In this document: piece by piece, positions 15,647 through 24,037 of the stretch | Layout: each line of letters opens with the position of its first letter | How positions within the stretch are numbered: the stretch's first letter is position 1 | Assembly (NCBI RefSeq): GCF_041433555.1 | Contig: NZ_JAPWBR010000019.1 | Span: forward strand, 1-40,392 | Direction: 5' to 3' | Origin: Granulicatella sp041433555 | Lineage (GTDB): Bacteria; Bacillota; Bacilli; Lactobacillales; Aerococcaceae | DNA: 40,392 nt | Translations under genes and position numbers: made by a program | Notes under the pieces: generated by a model | What the model saw: the letters and a program-made list of their open reading frames with translations, nothing else | What the model was told of the DNA's origin: nothing | Database searches by the model: none

Positions 15647-15675
15647 ATTATATAGTGTACGCCAACACATGACAA
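15647..15675 (-). promoter_or_regulatory. Promoter of the rsgA-rpe-thiN operon
   Basis: On the minus strand TTGTCA (15670-15675) and TATAAT (15647-15652) are 17 bp apart, 30 bp before the rsgA ATG. A short inverted-repeat element ends 33 bp further upstream. Confidence 0.8.
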
Positions 15676-15708
15676 ATGACTTGAAGAAAAAAAGCATTAC
15701 TGAAAGGC

Positions 15709-15783
15709 ACTGACCCCCGTAAATGAGAATTAAATAAAAACACCCCAAAAGTTAGATTTTCTGTCTAACTTTTTGGGGTCAGT
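15709..15783. mobile_element. 75-bp short inverted-repeat element, left of the cad genes
   Basis: It begins ACTGACCCC and ends GGGGTCAGT, a 9-bp terminal inverted repeat. Inside, CCCCAAAAGTTAGA pairs with TCTAACTTTTTGGGG to make a hairpin that may end cadA transcription. The first 39 bp (from GGC at 15706) match the element at 18368 with one mismatch, in the same orientation. The ends resemble IS3-family termini, but there is no transposase gene. Confidence 0.7.
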
Positions 15784-15799
15784 ACAACCATTTTAGAAC

Positions 15800-17929
15800 C
15801 TATTCTTTGATTTTCAATAAGCGTAAACTGTTTAATGTTACAAGTAAAGTTGCTCCCATATCAGCAAATATCGCTATCCAAAGTGTTAACCAACCGGGCA
15901 TGACCAAAAGTAATGCCACTAATTTAATCGCCAAAGAGAAGGTAATGTTTTGCTTGATGATTGCTAAAGCCTTACGACTTAATTTTATTGTATATGGCAA
16001 TTTACTCAAATCATCAGACATTAAGGCGATGTCAGCCGTTTCTAAAGCTGTATCAGTTCCAGCACCACCCATTGCTACACCAACGGTAGATGCCGCAAGG
16101 GCTGGAGCATCATTCACGCCATCTCCGACCATCCCCACACTTTGATGTTTTTCTCGAAGTTCTTTAATAAAATTAAGCTTATCTTCTGGAAGTAAGTCAG
16201 CTTTAATATCCGAAACACCAACTTGTTTTCCGATGGCTGTTGCCGTTCTTTGGTTATCGCCTGTTAGCATCACTGTTTCGATTCCCATATTGTTCAACTT
16301 GCCGATAACTTCTTTAGACGATTCCCTCATTTCATCGGCTACGGCAATAAACGAAAGAATTTCTTTTTCTGTTCCTAACACCATCACCGTTTTACCTTGA
16401 GTTTGCATATCGGCAATTTTTTCTTTTTTATCGCTTGAAATGCTTCCGTGTAATTCCTCAAAAAGATTTTGACTTCCCACATAATACATTTCATTATTTA
16501 TTTTGGCTTTAACGCCTTTACCTGTAATGGATTGAAAATCCTCTACTGTTACTTCATTGAATTTTAATCCATTTTCTTCTGCTTTTCGCATAATCGCTGA
16601 AGCAAGAGGGTGCTGCGATCCTTTTTCAATGGCTGATGTTATGGTTATTAATTCATTTTCATTTCTACCATATGTCACAATGTCTGTTACAGCTGGAATC
16701 CCTTTGGTTAATGTTCCTGTTTTATCAAAGGCTATCGCTTTTAAGTGTCCTGCTGCTTCTAAATGGATACCACCTTTAATTAATACACCATTTTTCGCTG
16801 CATTTCCTATTGCTGTAACCACAGCAACTGGAGTTGAGACTACTAAGGCACAAGGACAACCAACCACTAATACAGCTAATCCTTGATAAATCCATTGGCT
16901 CCAGTCTCCGCCAAATAATGGTGGAACTACTGCAATTAAAAGAGCTAGTATGACAATAGCTGGTGTATAGTATTTTGCAAATTTCTCGACAAACGCTTGA
17001 GAGGGGGCCCGTTCTGCTTGGGCTTCTTCTACCAAGTGAATGATTTTTGAAAGAGTGGTATCTTCAACTCGTTTTGTTACTTTAACCTCAAGTAACCCTT
17101 CTTCATTCAAGGTTCCTGCAAATACTTCATCATTTGTGATTTTCGTTACTGGAACGCTTTCACCTGTAATCGCAGCCTGATTTAATGTCGATGTACCTTT
17201 AACCACTATTCCATCCATTGCTAACTTTTGCCCGGGCTTAACTATCATGATGTCTCCAACTTGAATATCATCAACATGAATCATCATTTCTTCATTGCCT
17301 CGTCGAATTAACGCTTCTTTTGGGGCAATATCCATTAAAGATTCAATAGATTGACGTGCTTTATCCATTGAATAACGCTCTAATGCTTCACTAATCGCAA
17401 ATAGGATAACAACGGTTGCCCCTTCACCCCATTCACCAATAATTGCAGCTCCTATAATGGCAATAGTCATAAGCGTATTCATATCGAAATTTAATCTGCT
17501 TAAATTTTTGAGACCTTTAATAAATAACGAATATCCACCGATTAAAATGGACGCTGCATAACCAATTGTCGGTAGAACATGCTCTTCACCATACTGCTCT
17601 CCTAAGAACCAGCTAACTACAAGTAAAAGAGCTGATATATATACCTTAATGTTTTCTTTCTGCTTCCAAAAAGGTTCTCCTTCTACCCTTTGTTCTTTTT
17701 CATCTCGAATTTTTAAATTTTCAAATGCTCCTGCTTTTTCTAATTCTTCAATGGTTGTCGTCCCTTTAACATAAACTTTAGATGCTCCGAAATTTACTTT
17801 CGCATCCTGAACACCGGGAAGTTCTTTAACATTATTTTCAAAAATGGCTGCACAGTTAGTACAAGTAAATCCTTGAACACGATAGGCTTTCATTTCTTCT
17901 TCGAACTGTTTTGCTTTCCCACTAGACAT
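15800..17929 (-). CDS. cadA: Cadmium/zinc-exporting P1B-type ATPase CadA
   Basis: A 709-residue heavy-metal P-type ATPase. It has an N-terminal heavy-metal domain with CTNC (Cys23, Cys26), paired membrane helices, the TGES actuator motif, the metal-selecting CPC in VVGCPCALV, the phosphorylation motif DKTGT, and GDGVNDAPAL. The N-terminal HMA domain (YRVQGFTC, VNFGAS) and core closely resemble plasmid-borne staphylococcal CadA as I remember it. It exports Cd(II), Zn(II) or Pb(II) across the cytoplasmic membrane. The ATG at 17929 overlaps the cadC stop by 8 bp and follows AGAGGTGAAG. Short mobile-type elements flank the pair, suggesting horizontal gain. Confidence 0.94.
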   Translation of the reverse strand: MSSGKAKQFEEEMKAYRVQGFTCTNCAAIFENNVKELPGVQDAKVNFGASKVYVKGTTTIEELEKAGAFENLKIRDEKEQRVEGEPFWKQKENIKVYISALLLVVSWFLGEQYGEEHVLPTIGYAASILIGGYSLFIKGLKNLSRLNFDMNTLMTIAIIGAAIIGEWGEGATVVILFAISEALERYSMDKARQSIESLMDIAPKEALIRRGNEEMMIHVDDIQVGDIMIVKPGQKLAMDGIVVKGTSTLNQAAITGESVPVTKITNDEVFAGTLNEEGLLEVKVTKRVEDTTLSKIIHLVEEAQAERAPSQAFVEKFAKYYTPAIVILALLIAVVPPLFGGDWSQWIYQGLAVLVVGCPCALVVSTPVAVVTAIGNAAKNGVLIKGGIHLEAAGHLKAIAFDKTGTLTKGIPAVTDIVTYGRNENELITITSAIEKGSQHPLASAIMRKAEENGLKFNEVTVEDFQSITGKGVKAKINNEMYYVGSQNLFEELHGSISSDKKEKIADMQTQGKTVMVLGTEKEILSFIAVADEMRESSKEVIGKLNNMGIETVMLTGDNQRTATAIGKQVGVSDIKADLLPEDKLNFIKELREKHQSVGMVGDGVNDAPALAASTVGVAMGGAGTDTALETADIALMSDDLSKLPYTIKLSRKALAIIKQNITFSLAIKLVALLLVMPGWLTLWIAIFADMGATLLVTLNSLRLLKIKE

Positions 17930-18290
17930 TGATCTTCACCTCTTTCTTAAGTGCCAATGCAATCATCATAATTTGTCTGATATGCTCATCATCTAATGAA
18001 TAAAATGCAAGTTTTCCCTCTTTTCGAAACTTAACAATCCCTTGCTTATGCAGCGTTCGTAGGTGATGAGAGGCATTTGCAACCGTAACACCTATAATAT
18101 TTGCAATATCACACACACACAGTTCGTCATCTTGACACAATGCATAGGTAATTTTTACTCTATTTTTATCTGCAATAGCTTTTAATATTTGGGCAACACT
18201 AGAAATATCTACTGTCTGTAAATTATCTTGTATTCGATTGACCTTTTCTTCGTCATAACAATAAATTTCACAAGTATCTTTTTTAATCAT
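17922..18290 (-). CDS. cadC: ArsR-family metal-responsive repressor CadC
   Basis: A 122-residue winged-helix repressor. The N-terminal cysteines (CEIYC, residues 7 and 11) and ELCVCD (two more Cys) match the metal-binding positions of CadC. The helix-turn-helix is ANASHHLRTLHKQGIVKFRKEGK (key piece ASHHLRTLHKQG). Metal binding releases it from DNA, allowing cadC-cadA expression. It is the first gene of the pair, overlapping cadA by 8 bp, with its promoter and operator at 18309-18358. Confidence 0.94.
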   Translation of the reverse strand: MIKKDTCEIYCYDEEKVNRIQDNLQTVDISSVAQILKAIADKNRVKITYALCQDDELCVCDIANIIGVTVANASHHLRTLHKQGIVKFRKEGKLAFYSLDDEHIRQIMMIALALKKEVKINV

Positions 18291-18308
18291 ATTCTTACCT
18301 CAATATCA

Positions 18309-18358
18309 TTCAAGTATTCGTTTGAACATAGTATGACCCTTTTCATTAATTAAGTCAA
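18309..18358 (-). promoter_or_regulatory. cadC promoter and candidate CadC operator
   Basis: On the minus strand TTGACT (18353-18358) and CATACT (18330-18335) are 17 bp apart. Just after the -10, TTCAAACGAATACTTGAA (18309-18326) is an imperfect inverted repeat. In position and form it resembles the CadC operator described for the staphylococcal cad operon. Confidence 0.75.
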
Positions 18359-18370
18359 GTGTTTTTTGGC

Positions 18371-18485
18371 ACTGACCCCCGTAAATGAGAACTAAATAAA
18401 AACACCTCCAAGTTGGATTTGACACAATATAATCAAATGCACATGGAGGTGTCTTTTTATTAAATTCTCACTTTTTGGGGTCAGT
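18371..18485. mobile_element. 115-bp short inverted-repeat element, right of the cad genes
   Basis: It has the same termini as the 15709 element (ACTGACCCC and GGGGTCAGT). The dyad extends inward: TGAGAA pairs with TTCTCA, and AAACACCTCCA with TGGAGGTGTCTTT, leaving a loop of about 33 bases. The left 36 bases match the other element with one difference; the interior differs. Together they bracket cadA-cadC as direct repeats. Confidence 0.7.
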
Positions 18486-18519
18486 CCCGGAAAGCCAGCA
18501 ATGCTTTTTTCTTCAATAT

Positions 18520-20382
18520 TTATTTGTGCTCCCACAGACGGATGATGTGGCCGTCCACTTCGCGTTCGCCACGATAGTTGTAGTCACGCTCAAACGCCGT
18601 GCTGTTTTCTGGAAGGAAAGTTGGTTGATCACCGTACGTAAAGTTATACACTTCTTTTCCGTTTTCAACAGAATGGCTCATACTTGCATCTACCTTATAA
18701 GGATCCGAAGAGGTATTGCCTTGAACGTTCGAATCAATGATTTTTACTTTTCCATCTAATTCCACACCGGCATGCGTAATCGCTTCAGCCGTATACACCG
18801 GGTTCACGAAGACATTGTTTTGAACCGTAATGCCTTTAATAGGTCCAAATGTTTCTTCAAAGTCAATGTTACTACGAGGTTTTGGATGATCCCAATAGAA
18901 ATCATTCGTCGTTCCTGAATTTACAATCATGTTATCCTTGATTAAAATCTCGTTATTGTCTTTGAAGCCAAGGCCTTCTCCATCTTTCGCAAAGACCGTT
19001 GATACACGAATTCCAGCGCCACCACGGCTATCTTTAATCAAGTTATTCGTTACTTTATGATTTTTCCCGCCGAAGATACCAACACCACCAGCTCTCCAAC
19101 CAAGTTCAATCGTGTTATGTTCAAACGAATTATTCTCCGCATATACATTCGTGTGGATACTACTTGAGAATGTCGCTAGCGAGTCATCCCCATTGTTACG
19201 GATATTCGAGTTACGCACTACAGAATTACGAGTTCCTTGCGTGAAGTTCACCCCGTCCGCTAAGTTATTGCGGATACGGCTATTTTCAATCACCAAATGA
19301 TCCGTGTATCTCATACCTATTGAGGCATAGTCGCCAATCCAAGCTCCACATTCAAAGTGTTCAATCCACATATGGTCGATTCTTGAATCCTTACCAAAGC
19401 TTCCCGCAAAAGCTTTGTATTGAGCCTTATCATCTAAATGGTCATAACGTGACGTTAAGGCTGATGTCATCGCAAAGTTGCTAAACGTCAATCGGTTAGA
19501 ATCGTGGCCAATCTCGAATCCGCCTTGTCCTTTTGCATTCGTTGTGAAATTCAATTTCGAATACCACATTCCTGCTCCTGTAACCGTTAAGCCGTCAGCA
19601 GTAAAATCAATCTTTTTGTTAATTTTGAACTCCCCCACTGGAATATAGAGAGTTTTCTTTTGTTCAATCGCTGCTTTTAGCGCTTTTTCAAACGCAACTG
19701 TACTATCTTGCCCATCTTTGGCACCATACGCTGAATCTGTGATTGAAATACTATTTTCTGGTTGAGGAATAGGTGCAGGTACATTTTCTAATTCCACAAA
19801 ATCCAGCGCCAATTCAACGCCATTATTTTCAATCGTCACTGTGTCTCCAGGATTCACGTGGACCCCGAAGAATCCATGCACTTCGTCAAAACTAAAGCGA
19901 GCATGACTATGACCCGTCGCCTTTGTATCGTAGACATTACTTCCATCCACATATTGATAGGCAGAGCTCGAATCCAAGTGGAAAGTGCGCATTAGATTGC
20001 CATTCACATAAACCTTAACTTCCCCTTTGTCTCCATCTTTAATGGAATAACGCATCGTTAACCCATCTGCGCCTTCCTTCGCCGTGAACGTCACACTTCC
20101 TTTATTATTCACCTTAACATATGAATTATCGGAAGCTTCATACGCCAATGTATCAAATGTACGGTTATTGACGATTTCCGCATCCTTCAACTGACCGTCC
20201 ACCGCTTCATAGCGAAGATAGTTTTGATTCGCTCCATATTGATTTTCGTAGTAAATCTCATCCGCGTTTACCACATTTGTAGGCGCGAGCGTCGCAGCAC
20301 TAAGCCCAACGAGCGCAGCCGCCAGTAAGAATTTCTTTTTTCCGTTTGAAATCATCATGATTTTCATCTCCATTCGATTCAT
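18520..20382 (-). CDS. Secreted beta-helix glycosidase, alpha-1,3-glucanase (GH87)-like
   Basis: A 620-residue exported protein. Residues 1-40 are a signal peptide (KKKFLLAAALVGLSAAT, cleavage likely after NVVNA). Residues 43-200 form a CBM6/35-like jelly roll ending in ALDFVELE. From about 210 comes a right-handed beta-helix opening with the pectate-lyase-superfamily motif (TDSAYGAKDGQDSTVAFEKAL, key pieces YGAKDGQDST). Asp376 (ADGVN) and Asp399-Asp400 (NGDD) have the spacing I recall for the catalytic aspartates of GH87 alpha-1,3-glucanases. If so, it would cut mutan in dental plaque. There is no LPXTG anchor, so it is released. The start could also be a few codons further in. Confidence 0.75.
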   Translation of the reverse strand: MNRMEMKIMMISNGKKKFLLAAALVGLSAATLAPTNVVNADEIYYENQYGANQNYLRYEAVDGQLKDAEIVNNRTFDTLAYEASDNSYVKVNNKGSVTFTAKEGADGLTMRYSIKDGDKGEVKVYVNGNLMRTFHLDSSSAYQYVDGSNVYDTKATGHSHARFSFDEVHGFFGVHVNPGDTVTIENNGVELALDFVELENVPAPIPQPENSISITDSAYGAKDGQDSTVAFEKALKAAIEQKKTLYIPVGEFKINKKIDFTADGLTVTGAGMWYSKLNFTTNAKGQGGFEIGHDSNRLTFSNFAMTSALTSRYDHLDDKAQYKAFAGSFGKDSRIDHMWIEHFECGAWIGDYASIGMRYTDHLVIENSRIRNNLADGVNFTQGTRNSVVRNSNIRNNGDDSLATFSSSIHTNVYAENNSFEHNTIELGWRAGGVGIFGGKNHKVTNNLIKDSRGGAGIRVSTVFAKDGEGLGFKDNNEILIKDNMIVNSGTTNDFYWDHPKPRSNIDFEETFGPIKGITVQNNVFVNPVYTAEAITHAGVELDGKVKIIDSNVQGNTSSDPYKVDASMSHSVENGKEVYNFTYGDQPTFLPENSTAFERDYNYRGEREVDGHIIRLWEHK

Positions 20383-20607
20383 TCTTCACTCTTCTATTTT
20401 AAAAATGGACTTTGAAGCTCGAATTGCTTTTTATGGAAAATTCCAAACCCCTTTTTAGAAATCCTTTCATGCCTTAAATATTTTTTCAAATGTATGAACC
20501 CGTTTCTTTCCATAAAAATTCTAATTCCACATAATCTAGAAGGAAATCTATATAGTTTCGAATTTTCCAATGGTTATTCCTAAAAACGCATTCTTTTGAA
20601 TAAATAG

Positions 20608-20652
20608 AAAAAAAGAGTATAGCTCACCACTATCGATGATTTATACTCTCTT
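20608..20652 (-). terminator. Intrinsic terminator of the DUF1310 gene
   Basis: AGAGTATA and TATACTCT form the stem around a 20-base loop that has a short pairing of its own. On the minus strand seven T follow. It lies 20 bases after the stop of the 20672 gene. Confidence 0.8.
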
Positions 20653-20671
20653 GTTTACGGACTCATATTCA

Positions 20672-21067
20672 CTACTTTTGATTTCTAATCAATTCACTGA
20701 ATTTTTCAGAAGTTCCTCCGCCCTCGTGAACTAATTTACCACTATTTAAGTCTTTATTGATTAAAAAATGAACGTATAACTGTTCATCATTATTAATGTA
20801 CACTTTAAAGATTATTCCTCCCATTGGACTATGTTCAATAGAATCAACATCGATTTGATAGGATTGAATGACATCTCCACTCTCTAAAGCACTTGCATGT
20901 CTTAGCTTTAAATTATGTTCAATAATATTTTTCACTTCTTCACTTTTGACCGTGTGGATCATTTCATAATACTGAACTTGTTGCATGATTTTTATTCCAC
21001 CTATAACCAAACCTATAAGAATTAATACAGCAACTATTCCCTTTATTATTTTTCTTGTTATGTTCAT
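20672..21067 (-). CDS. DUF1310-family protein
   Basis: A 131-residue protein with a basic start and one N-terminal hydrophobic segment (about residues 8-26, IVAVLILIGLVIGGI), so it is membrane-anchored with the rest outside. The pattern VKSEEVKNIIE, GVIQSYQIDVDSIEH-like (here GDVIQSYQID), SIEHSPMGGIIFKVYIN and the C-terminal GGTSEKFSEL fit DUF1310, a family of unknown function common in streptococci. GGGAG stands before the ATG. It lies upstream of the glucanase-like gene, but a terminator separates them, so a shared role is not supported. Confidence 0.78.
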   Translation of the reverse strand: MNITRKIIKGIVAVLILIGLVIGGIKIMQQVQYYEMIHTVKSEEVKNIIEHNLKLRHASALESGDVIQSYQIDVDSIEHSPMGGIIFKVYINNDEQLYVHFLINKDLNSGKLVHEGGGTSEKFSELIRNQK

Positions 21068-21153
21068 TAGACTCCCACTTTCTACCCAGAAGTTTTTTAT
21101 AGTATATCACGACTTGTGTCACGTACTCTACCTCCAAAAATTTACCCCACATT

Positions 21154-21241
21154 CCAAAGCACTCGTCGCGTATTTAACTGAGAAGGATTTAAGCCCTTCT
21201 CCAAAAGCACTTGTCACGTACTAACTGAGAAAGATTTACGC
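21154..21241. repeat. Two tandem 41-bp imperfect direct repeats
   Basis: Copy 1 (21154-21194) starts CCAAAGCACTCGTCGCGTA; copy 2 (21201-21241) starts CCAAAAGCACTTGTCACGTA. Both continue TAACTGAGAA-GATTTA-GC. A shorter third match (GACTTGTGTCACGTACT) lies near 21109. On the minus strand they read as repeated fragments of a peptide, NLSQLVRDKCFW, broken by stops. Confidence 0.65.
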
Positions 21242-21254
21242 AATAATCTGTTCC

Positions 21255-21451
21255 TTTGAAGAGAAACGGATAAACCTTGGATTTTATAGTAGTGATAGTA
21301 GGGAATAAGAATCGAAATGAAATAGAGCCCCACAGCGGATGTTCCGCCATGGGGCTCTTTGAATTCGATAGGTGAGAGACTACAGGCTCGAGCCGGTCTC
21401 CTACAATCACTACTATAAACAAATCCAAGGATTTAGAAGTTTCTCTTCAAA
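21255..21451 (-). repeat. Structured repeat family, copy D (core on minus strand), downstream of ackA
   Basis: The outer arms pair from TTTGAAGAGAAAC (21255-21267) with its complement (21439-21451), then CCTTGGATTT with AAATCCAAGG and TATAGTAGTGAT with ATCACTACTATA. P2 is weak (GGCTCGAG/CTCTCACC with three mismatches) around loop CCTGTAGT. P3 has ATCGA/TCGAT, loop strands ATTCAAA and TATTTCATT, and stem GAGCCCC/GGGGCTC. It starts 16 bases after the ackA stop, in sense. Confidence 0.83.
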
Positions 21452-21467
21452 CCTTCAGTTTGTATTA

Positions 21468-22655
21468 TTATTTGCGTAAACGTTCGATGTCTCGCGCGAT
21501 TTCAACCTCTTCGTTAGTTGGGATGTTTAATACAGTAACTTTCGCACCTTCAGAAGAAATGATAGCTTCTGAACGAGTATCGTTACGCTCAGGATCGATA
21601 TCGCAACCGAACCAAGTTAAACCGTCGATGATACGAGCACGAATTGTCTTAGAGTTTTCACCGATACCAGCAGTGAAGACGATAGCGTCCACACCGTTCA
21701 TAACAGCAACATATTGTCCAATGTATTTTTGAACGCGGTCAACGAAGATTTCTACTGCAACTTTAGCATCTTCGTTTGTTGCACTTGCAGCTTCAACGTC
21801 ACGCATGTCGCTTGATACACCTGAAAGGCCTAATAAACCTGATTTTTTATTTAAGATGTCAACCATTTCGTTAACGTCTGTAATGTTTAATTTGTTCATT
21901 AAGAATGCTACTAATGAAGCATCGATATCACCAGAACGAGTACCCATTGTAACCCCTGCTAATGGAGTGAATCCCATAGAAGTATCTACTGATTTACCGC
22001 CATCAACTGCAGTGATTGAAGCACCGTTACCTAAGTGGCAAGTGATGATTTTTAATTCTTCGATTGGTTTACCTAACATTTCAGCAGCGCGGCGTGAAAC
22101 GTAGCGGTGGCTTGTTCCGTGAGCTCCGTATTTACGAGCTTTGAAGTTTTTGTAGTATTCCATTGGAATGCTATATAAGTAAGCTTTCTTAGGCATTGTT
22201 GTATGGAATGAAGTATCGAATACAGCAACACTTGTAATGTCTGGTAAGATGTGTTTGAATGCGCGCATTCCTACCGCTTCAGCTTTGTTGTGTAATGGTG
22301 CAAATTCTGCTAAGTCTTCAACTTGTTGGATAACAGTGTCATCAACTAAAGCTGAATCTTTGAATAATTCTCCACCAGCAACGACACGGTGACCAACACC
22401 AGTGATTTCGTCGAATGAAGAAATAATGTTTAGAGCTACTAATTGTTCTAATAATTTTTCTACCGCAACTTCGTGGGTTGGAATATCTTCTACCACTTCA
22501 AATTTTTGGTCGTCTCCATAGCTGATTGAGAAGATTGAATCACCTAATCCAATACGTTCTACTAAACCTTTAGCCACTACTTCTTCTTGTGGCATATTAA
22601 ATAATTGGAACTTCAAGCTTGAACTTCCTGCATTAATCGCGATTGATTTTGACAT
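21468..22655 (-). CDS. ackA: Acetate kinase
   Basis: A 395-residue acetate kinase, making ATP from acetyl-phosphate at the end of mixed-acid fermentation. Signatures are SIAINAGSSSLKFQLF at the start, GHRVVAGGE, VFDTSFHTTMP, ITCHLGNGAS, DTSMGFTPLAGV and FTAGIGENS. The ATG at 22655 is six bases after AAAGGAGA and two codons inside the longest frame. It follows the YtxK-like methyltransferase, the usual ytxK-ackA order. A TATAAT overlaps the end of that upstream gene and could give ackA its own promoter. Confidence 0.96.
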   Translation of the reverse strand: MSKSIAINAGSSSLKFQLFNMPQEEVVAKGLVERIGLGDSIFSISYGDDQKFEVVEDIPTHEVAVEKLLEQLVALNIISSFDEITGVGHRVVAGGELFKDSALVDDTVIQQVEDLAEFAPLHNKAEAVGMRAFKHILPDITSVAVFDTSFHTTMPKKAYLYSIPMEYYKNFKARKYGAHGTSHRYVSRRAAEMLGKPIEELKIITCHLGNGASITAVDGGKSVDTSMGFTPLAGVTMGTRSGDIDASLVAFLMNKLNITDVNEMVDILNKKSGLLGLSGVSSDMRDVEAASATNEDAKVAVEIFVDRVQKYIGQYVAVMNGVDAIVFTAGIGENSKTIRARIIDGLTWFGCDIDPERNDTRSEAIISSEGAKVTVLNIPTNEEVEIARDIERLRK

Positions 22656-22708
22656 GCACATTCTCCTTTAATTTCAAATTAAGCCCATTAGTGGGTCTAA
22701 CAGATTTA

Positions 22709-23677
22709 TTATAACATTTCTTGTACCCATTTTTCGAATGTTAGAGTGAATTTTCTGAATTTTTCTCTGTTCTTAAATTCTGGGATATCTCCAAGGAGCA
22801 CTTGACTCACTTGTTTTGCGCCTTTTCCACGTTTTTGAACGATTAAAAGCGACTTGCTAAATTGCACATCTTTGAAGAGATTGCGTGGAAATGCCAACAT
22901 GGCTTGCACGTATGTTTCTTTTTGTAAATAAGAAAGTAACTTCTCTCCTTCAGGTGTATCAAAAAGATTTGTTGGAACGATAAAGAATCCAACTCCTGCC
23001 TCTTTCAAGTAACGCACTTGTTGCTCAATGAGTAAGTGATGCGCGAATGAATGTCCTTCGTCGTTTTTCGTTTCAAAACGAGCGGCATTCGTATCTACTG
23101 GATAGTAACCAACTGGTAAATCACTCACCACGAAGTCTTGCGGATCCACAAGTGAATCTTGCAAGCCATCTTGTAAGGAAGTCTTTACATCCAACTGTTC
23201 TAACGCGAAAGCTTGTAAGGCTAAGTGAACGAGCACTTCGTCATTATCGATGGCTGTTGCACTCGCAGTTTTACCAGCAGATTGTAAGAATAATAGAATC
23301 GTGCTGAGCAAGTTCCCGCTTCCTGCAGCAAAGTCCGCAATTTGCAATGGCTCGTCTTTCTTCGTCATTTGGTCGATCATATACGCCACGAGTAAGCCGA
23401 TGGCATCTGGCGTCATTTGATGGTTCATTTGTAAGCCATCTTCTTTAGCGGCTTTTAAGAACGTGAATTGAATCATACGGCGAATCTCTTCACTCGAATA
23501 GCTTGTTAAATCTAATTGTTGATACGCTTTGTTTAATTTTTCAGCGACTTCGTTACTTGGCAATCCTTCGACTTGTTGCGCAGTGTTATTATTGACGATA
23601 TTTTGTAACGTCTCACCAAGCGCCTCTACATTCGAATAACCGATTTCTTGTTGAAGCACCTCTACAGCTTTTGCCAA
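22709..23677 (-). CDS. Class I SAM-dependent methyltransferase (YtxK-like), start uncertain
   Basis: A protein of about 322 residues with an N6-adenine-methylase-like fold. The SAM-binding motif I is IADFAAGSGNLLSTI (about 117-131) and the catalytic motif is SDLPVGYY (a variant of [DN]PP[YF]). YtxK-type proteins lie before ackA in many Firmicutes; their target is not established. The given start is TTG at 23677, which has no good ribosome site. A strong AAGGAGGG (23720-23727) is 36 bp further up, and the frame is open to it, but only ATT, CTT or ATC codons follow. The protein may really start there with ATC at 23713, adding 12 residues. Confidence 0.85.
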   Translation of the reverse strand: MAKAVEVLQQEIGYSNVEALGETLQNIVNNNTAQQVEGLPSNEVAEKLNKAYQQLDLTSYSSEEIRRMIQFTFLKAAKEDGLQMNHQMTPDAIGLLVAYMIDQMTKKDEPLQIADFAAGSGNLLSTILLFLQSAGKTASATAIDNDEVLVHLALQAFALEQLDVKTSLQDGLQDSLVDPQDFVVSDLPVGYYPVDTNAARFETKNDEGHSFAHHLLIEQQVRYLKEAGVGFFIVPTNLFDTPEGEKLLSYLQKETYVQAMLAFPRNLFKDVQFSKSLLIVQKRGKGAKQVSQVLLGDIPEFKNREKFRKFTLTFEKWVQEML

Positions 23678-23791
23678 TTCTTCGAACGCTTTAATTTCTT
23701 TACCTGCTTCGATAAGAATCCCTCCTTCTATTTTTAAGACTTTTTGAGCTATGAAAACTATGTACTACGACAGCAGTACATGCTTTTTTGC

Positions 23792-23979
23792 AAAACTACG
23801 CAGAACGTTCAGATTCTATAATAGCAACACTAGCGATTGTACTCAATGTGAATGACTGACTCTGGAAATTCATTTCCTAGAGTCAGTTTGAAGCGTGAGA
23901 GGAAGGAAGACGCAAGGCTTCCTCCGATACAGCTAGTATAGCAATTATAGAGATATCTGAAAAGTTCGTAGTAGTTTTA
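23792..23979 (-). repeat. Structured repeat family, copy E (core on minus strand)
   Basis: The outer arms pair AAAACTAC (23792) with GTAGTTTT (23971-23978), GTTCAGAT with ATCTGAA-GTTC, and ACACTAGC with GCTAGTAT. P2 is GGAGGAAG/CTTCCTTCC with loop CCTTGCGT. P3 has CTCA/TGAG, loop strands GCTTCAAA and TCATTCACA, and stem CTGACTCT/AGAGTCAG. It lies between the rpmA terminator and the ytxK-like gene, in sense with both. A separate hairpin (ATGTACTACGA/CAGCAGTACAT, about 23760-23781) precedes it. Confidence 0.84.
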
Positions 23980-23995
23980 AATTCGCTCAAATTTC

Positions 23996-24030
23996 CTAAA
24001 AAAAAGGATGTGACTGAATGTCACATCCTC
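23996..24030 (-). terminator. Intrinsic terminator of the rplU-prp-rpmA operon
   Basis: AGGATGTGA and TCACATCCT form a 9-bp stem; on the minus strand it is followed by a run of eight T. It lies eight bases after the rpmA stop. Confidence 0.92.
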
Positions 24031-24037
24031 CTCAATA

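Noticed and set aside
20440..20540. Catabolite-repression (cre) site upstream of the glucanase-like gene
   Set aside because: AGAAACGGGTTCAT is superficially similar, but the spacing of the conserved bases does not fit the cre consensus.
21189..21428. Minus-strand open frame through copy D
   Set aside because: It runs through the self-complementary element and the tandem repeats; no ribosome site supports it.
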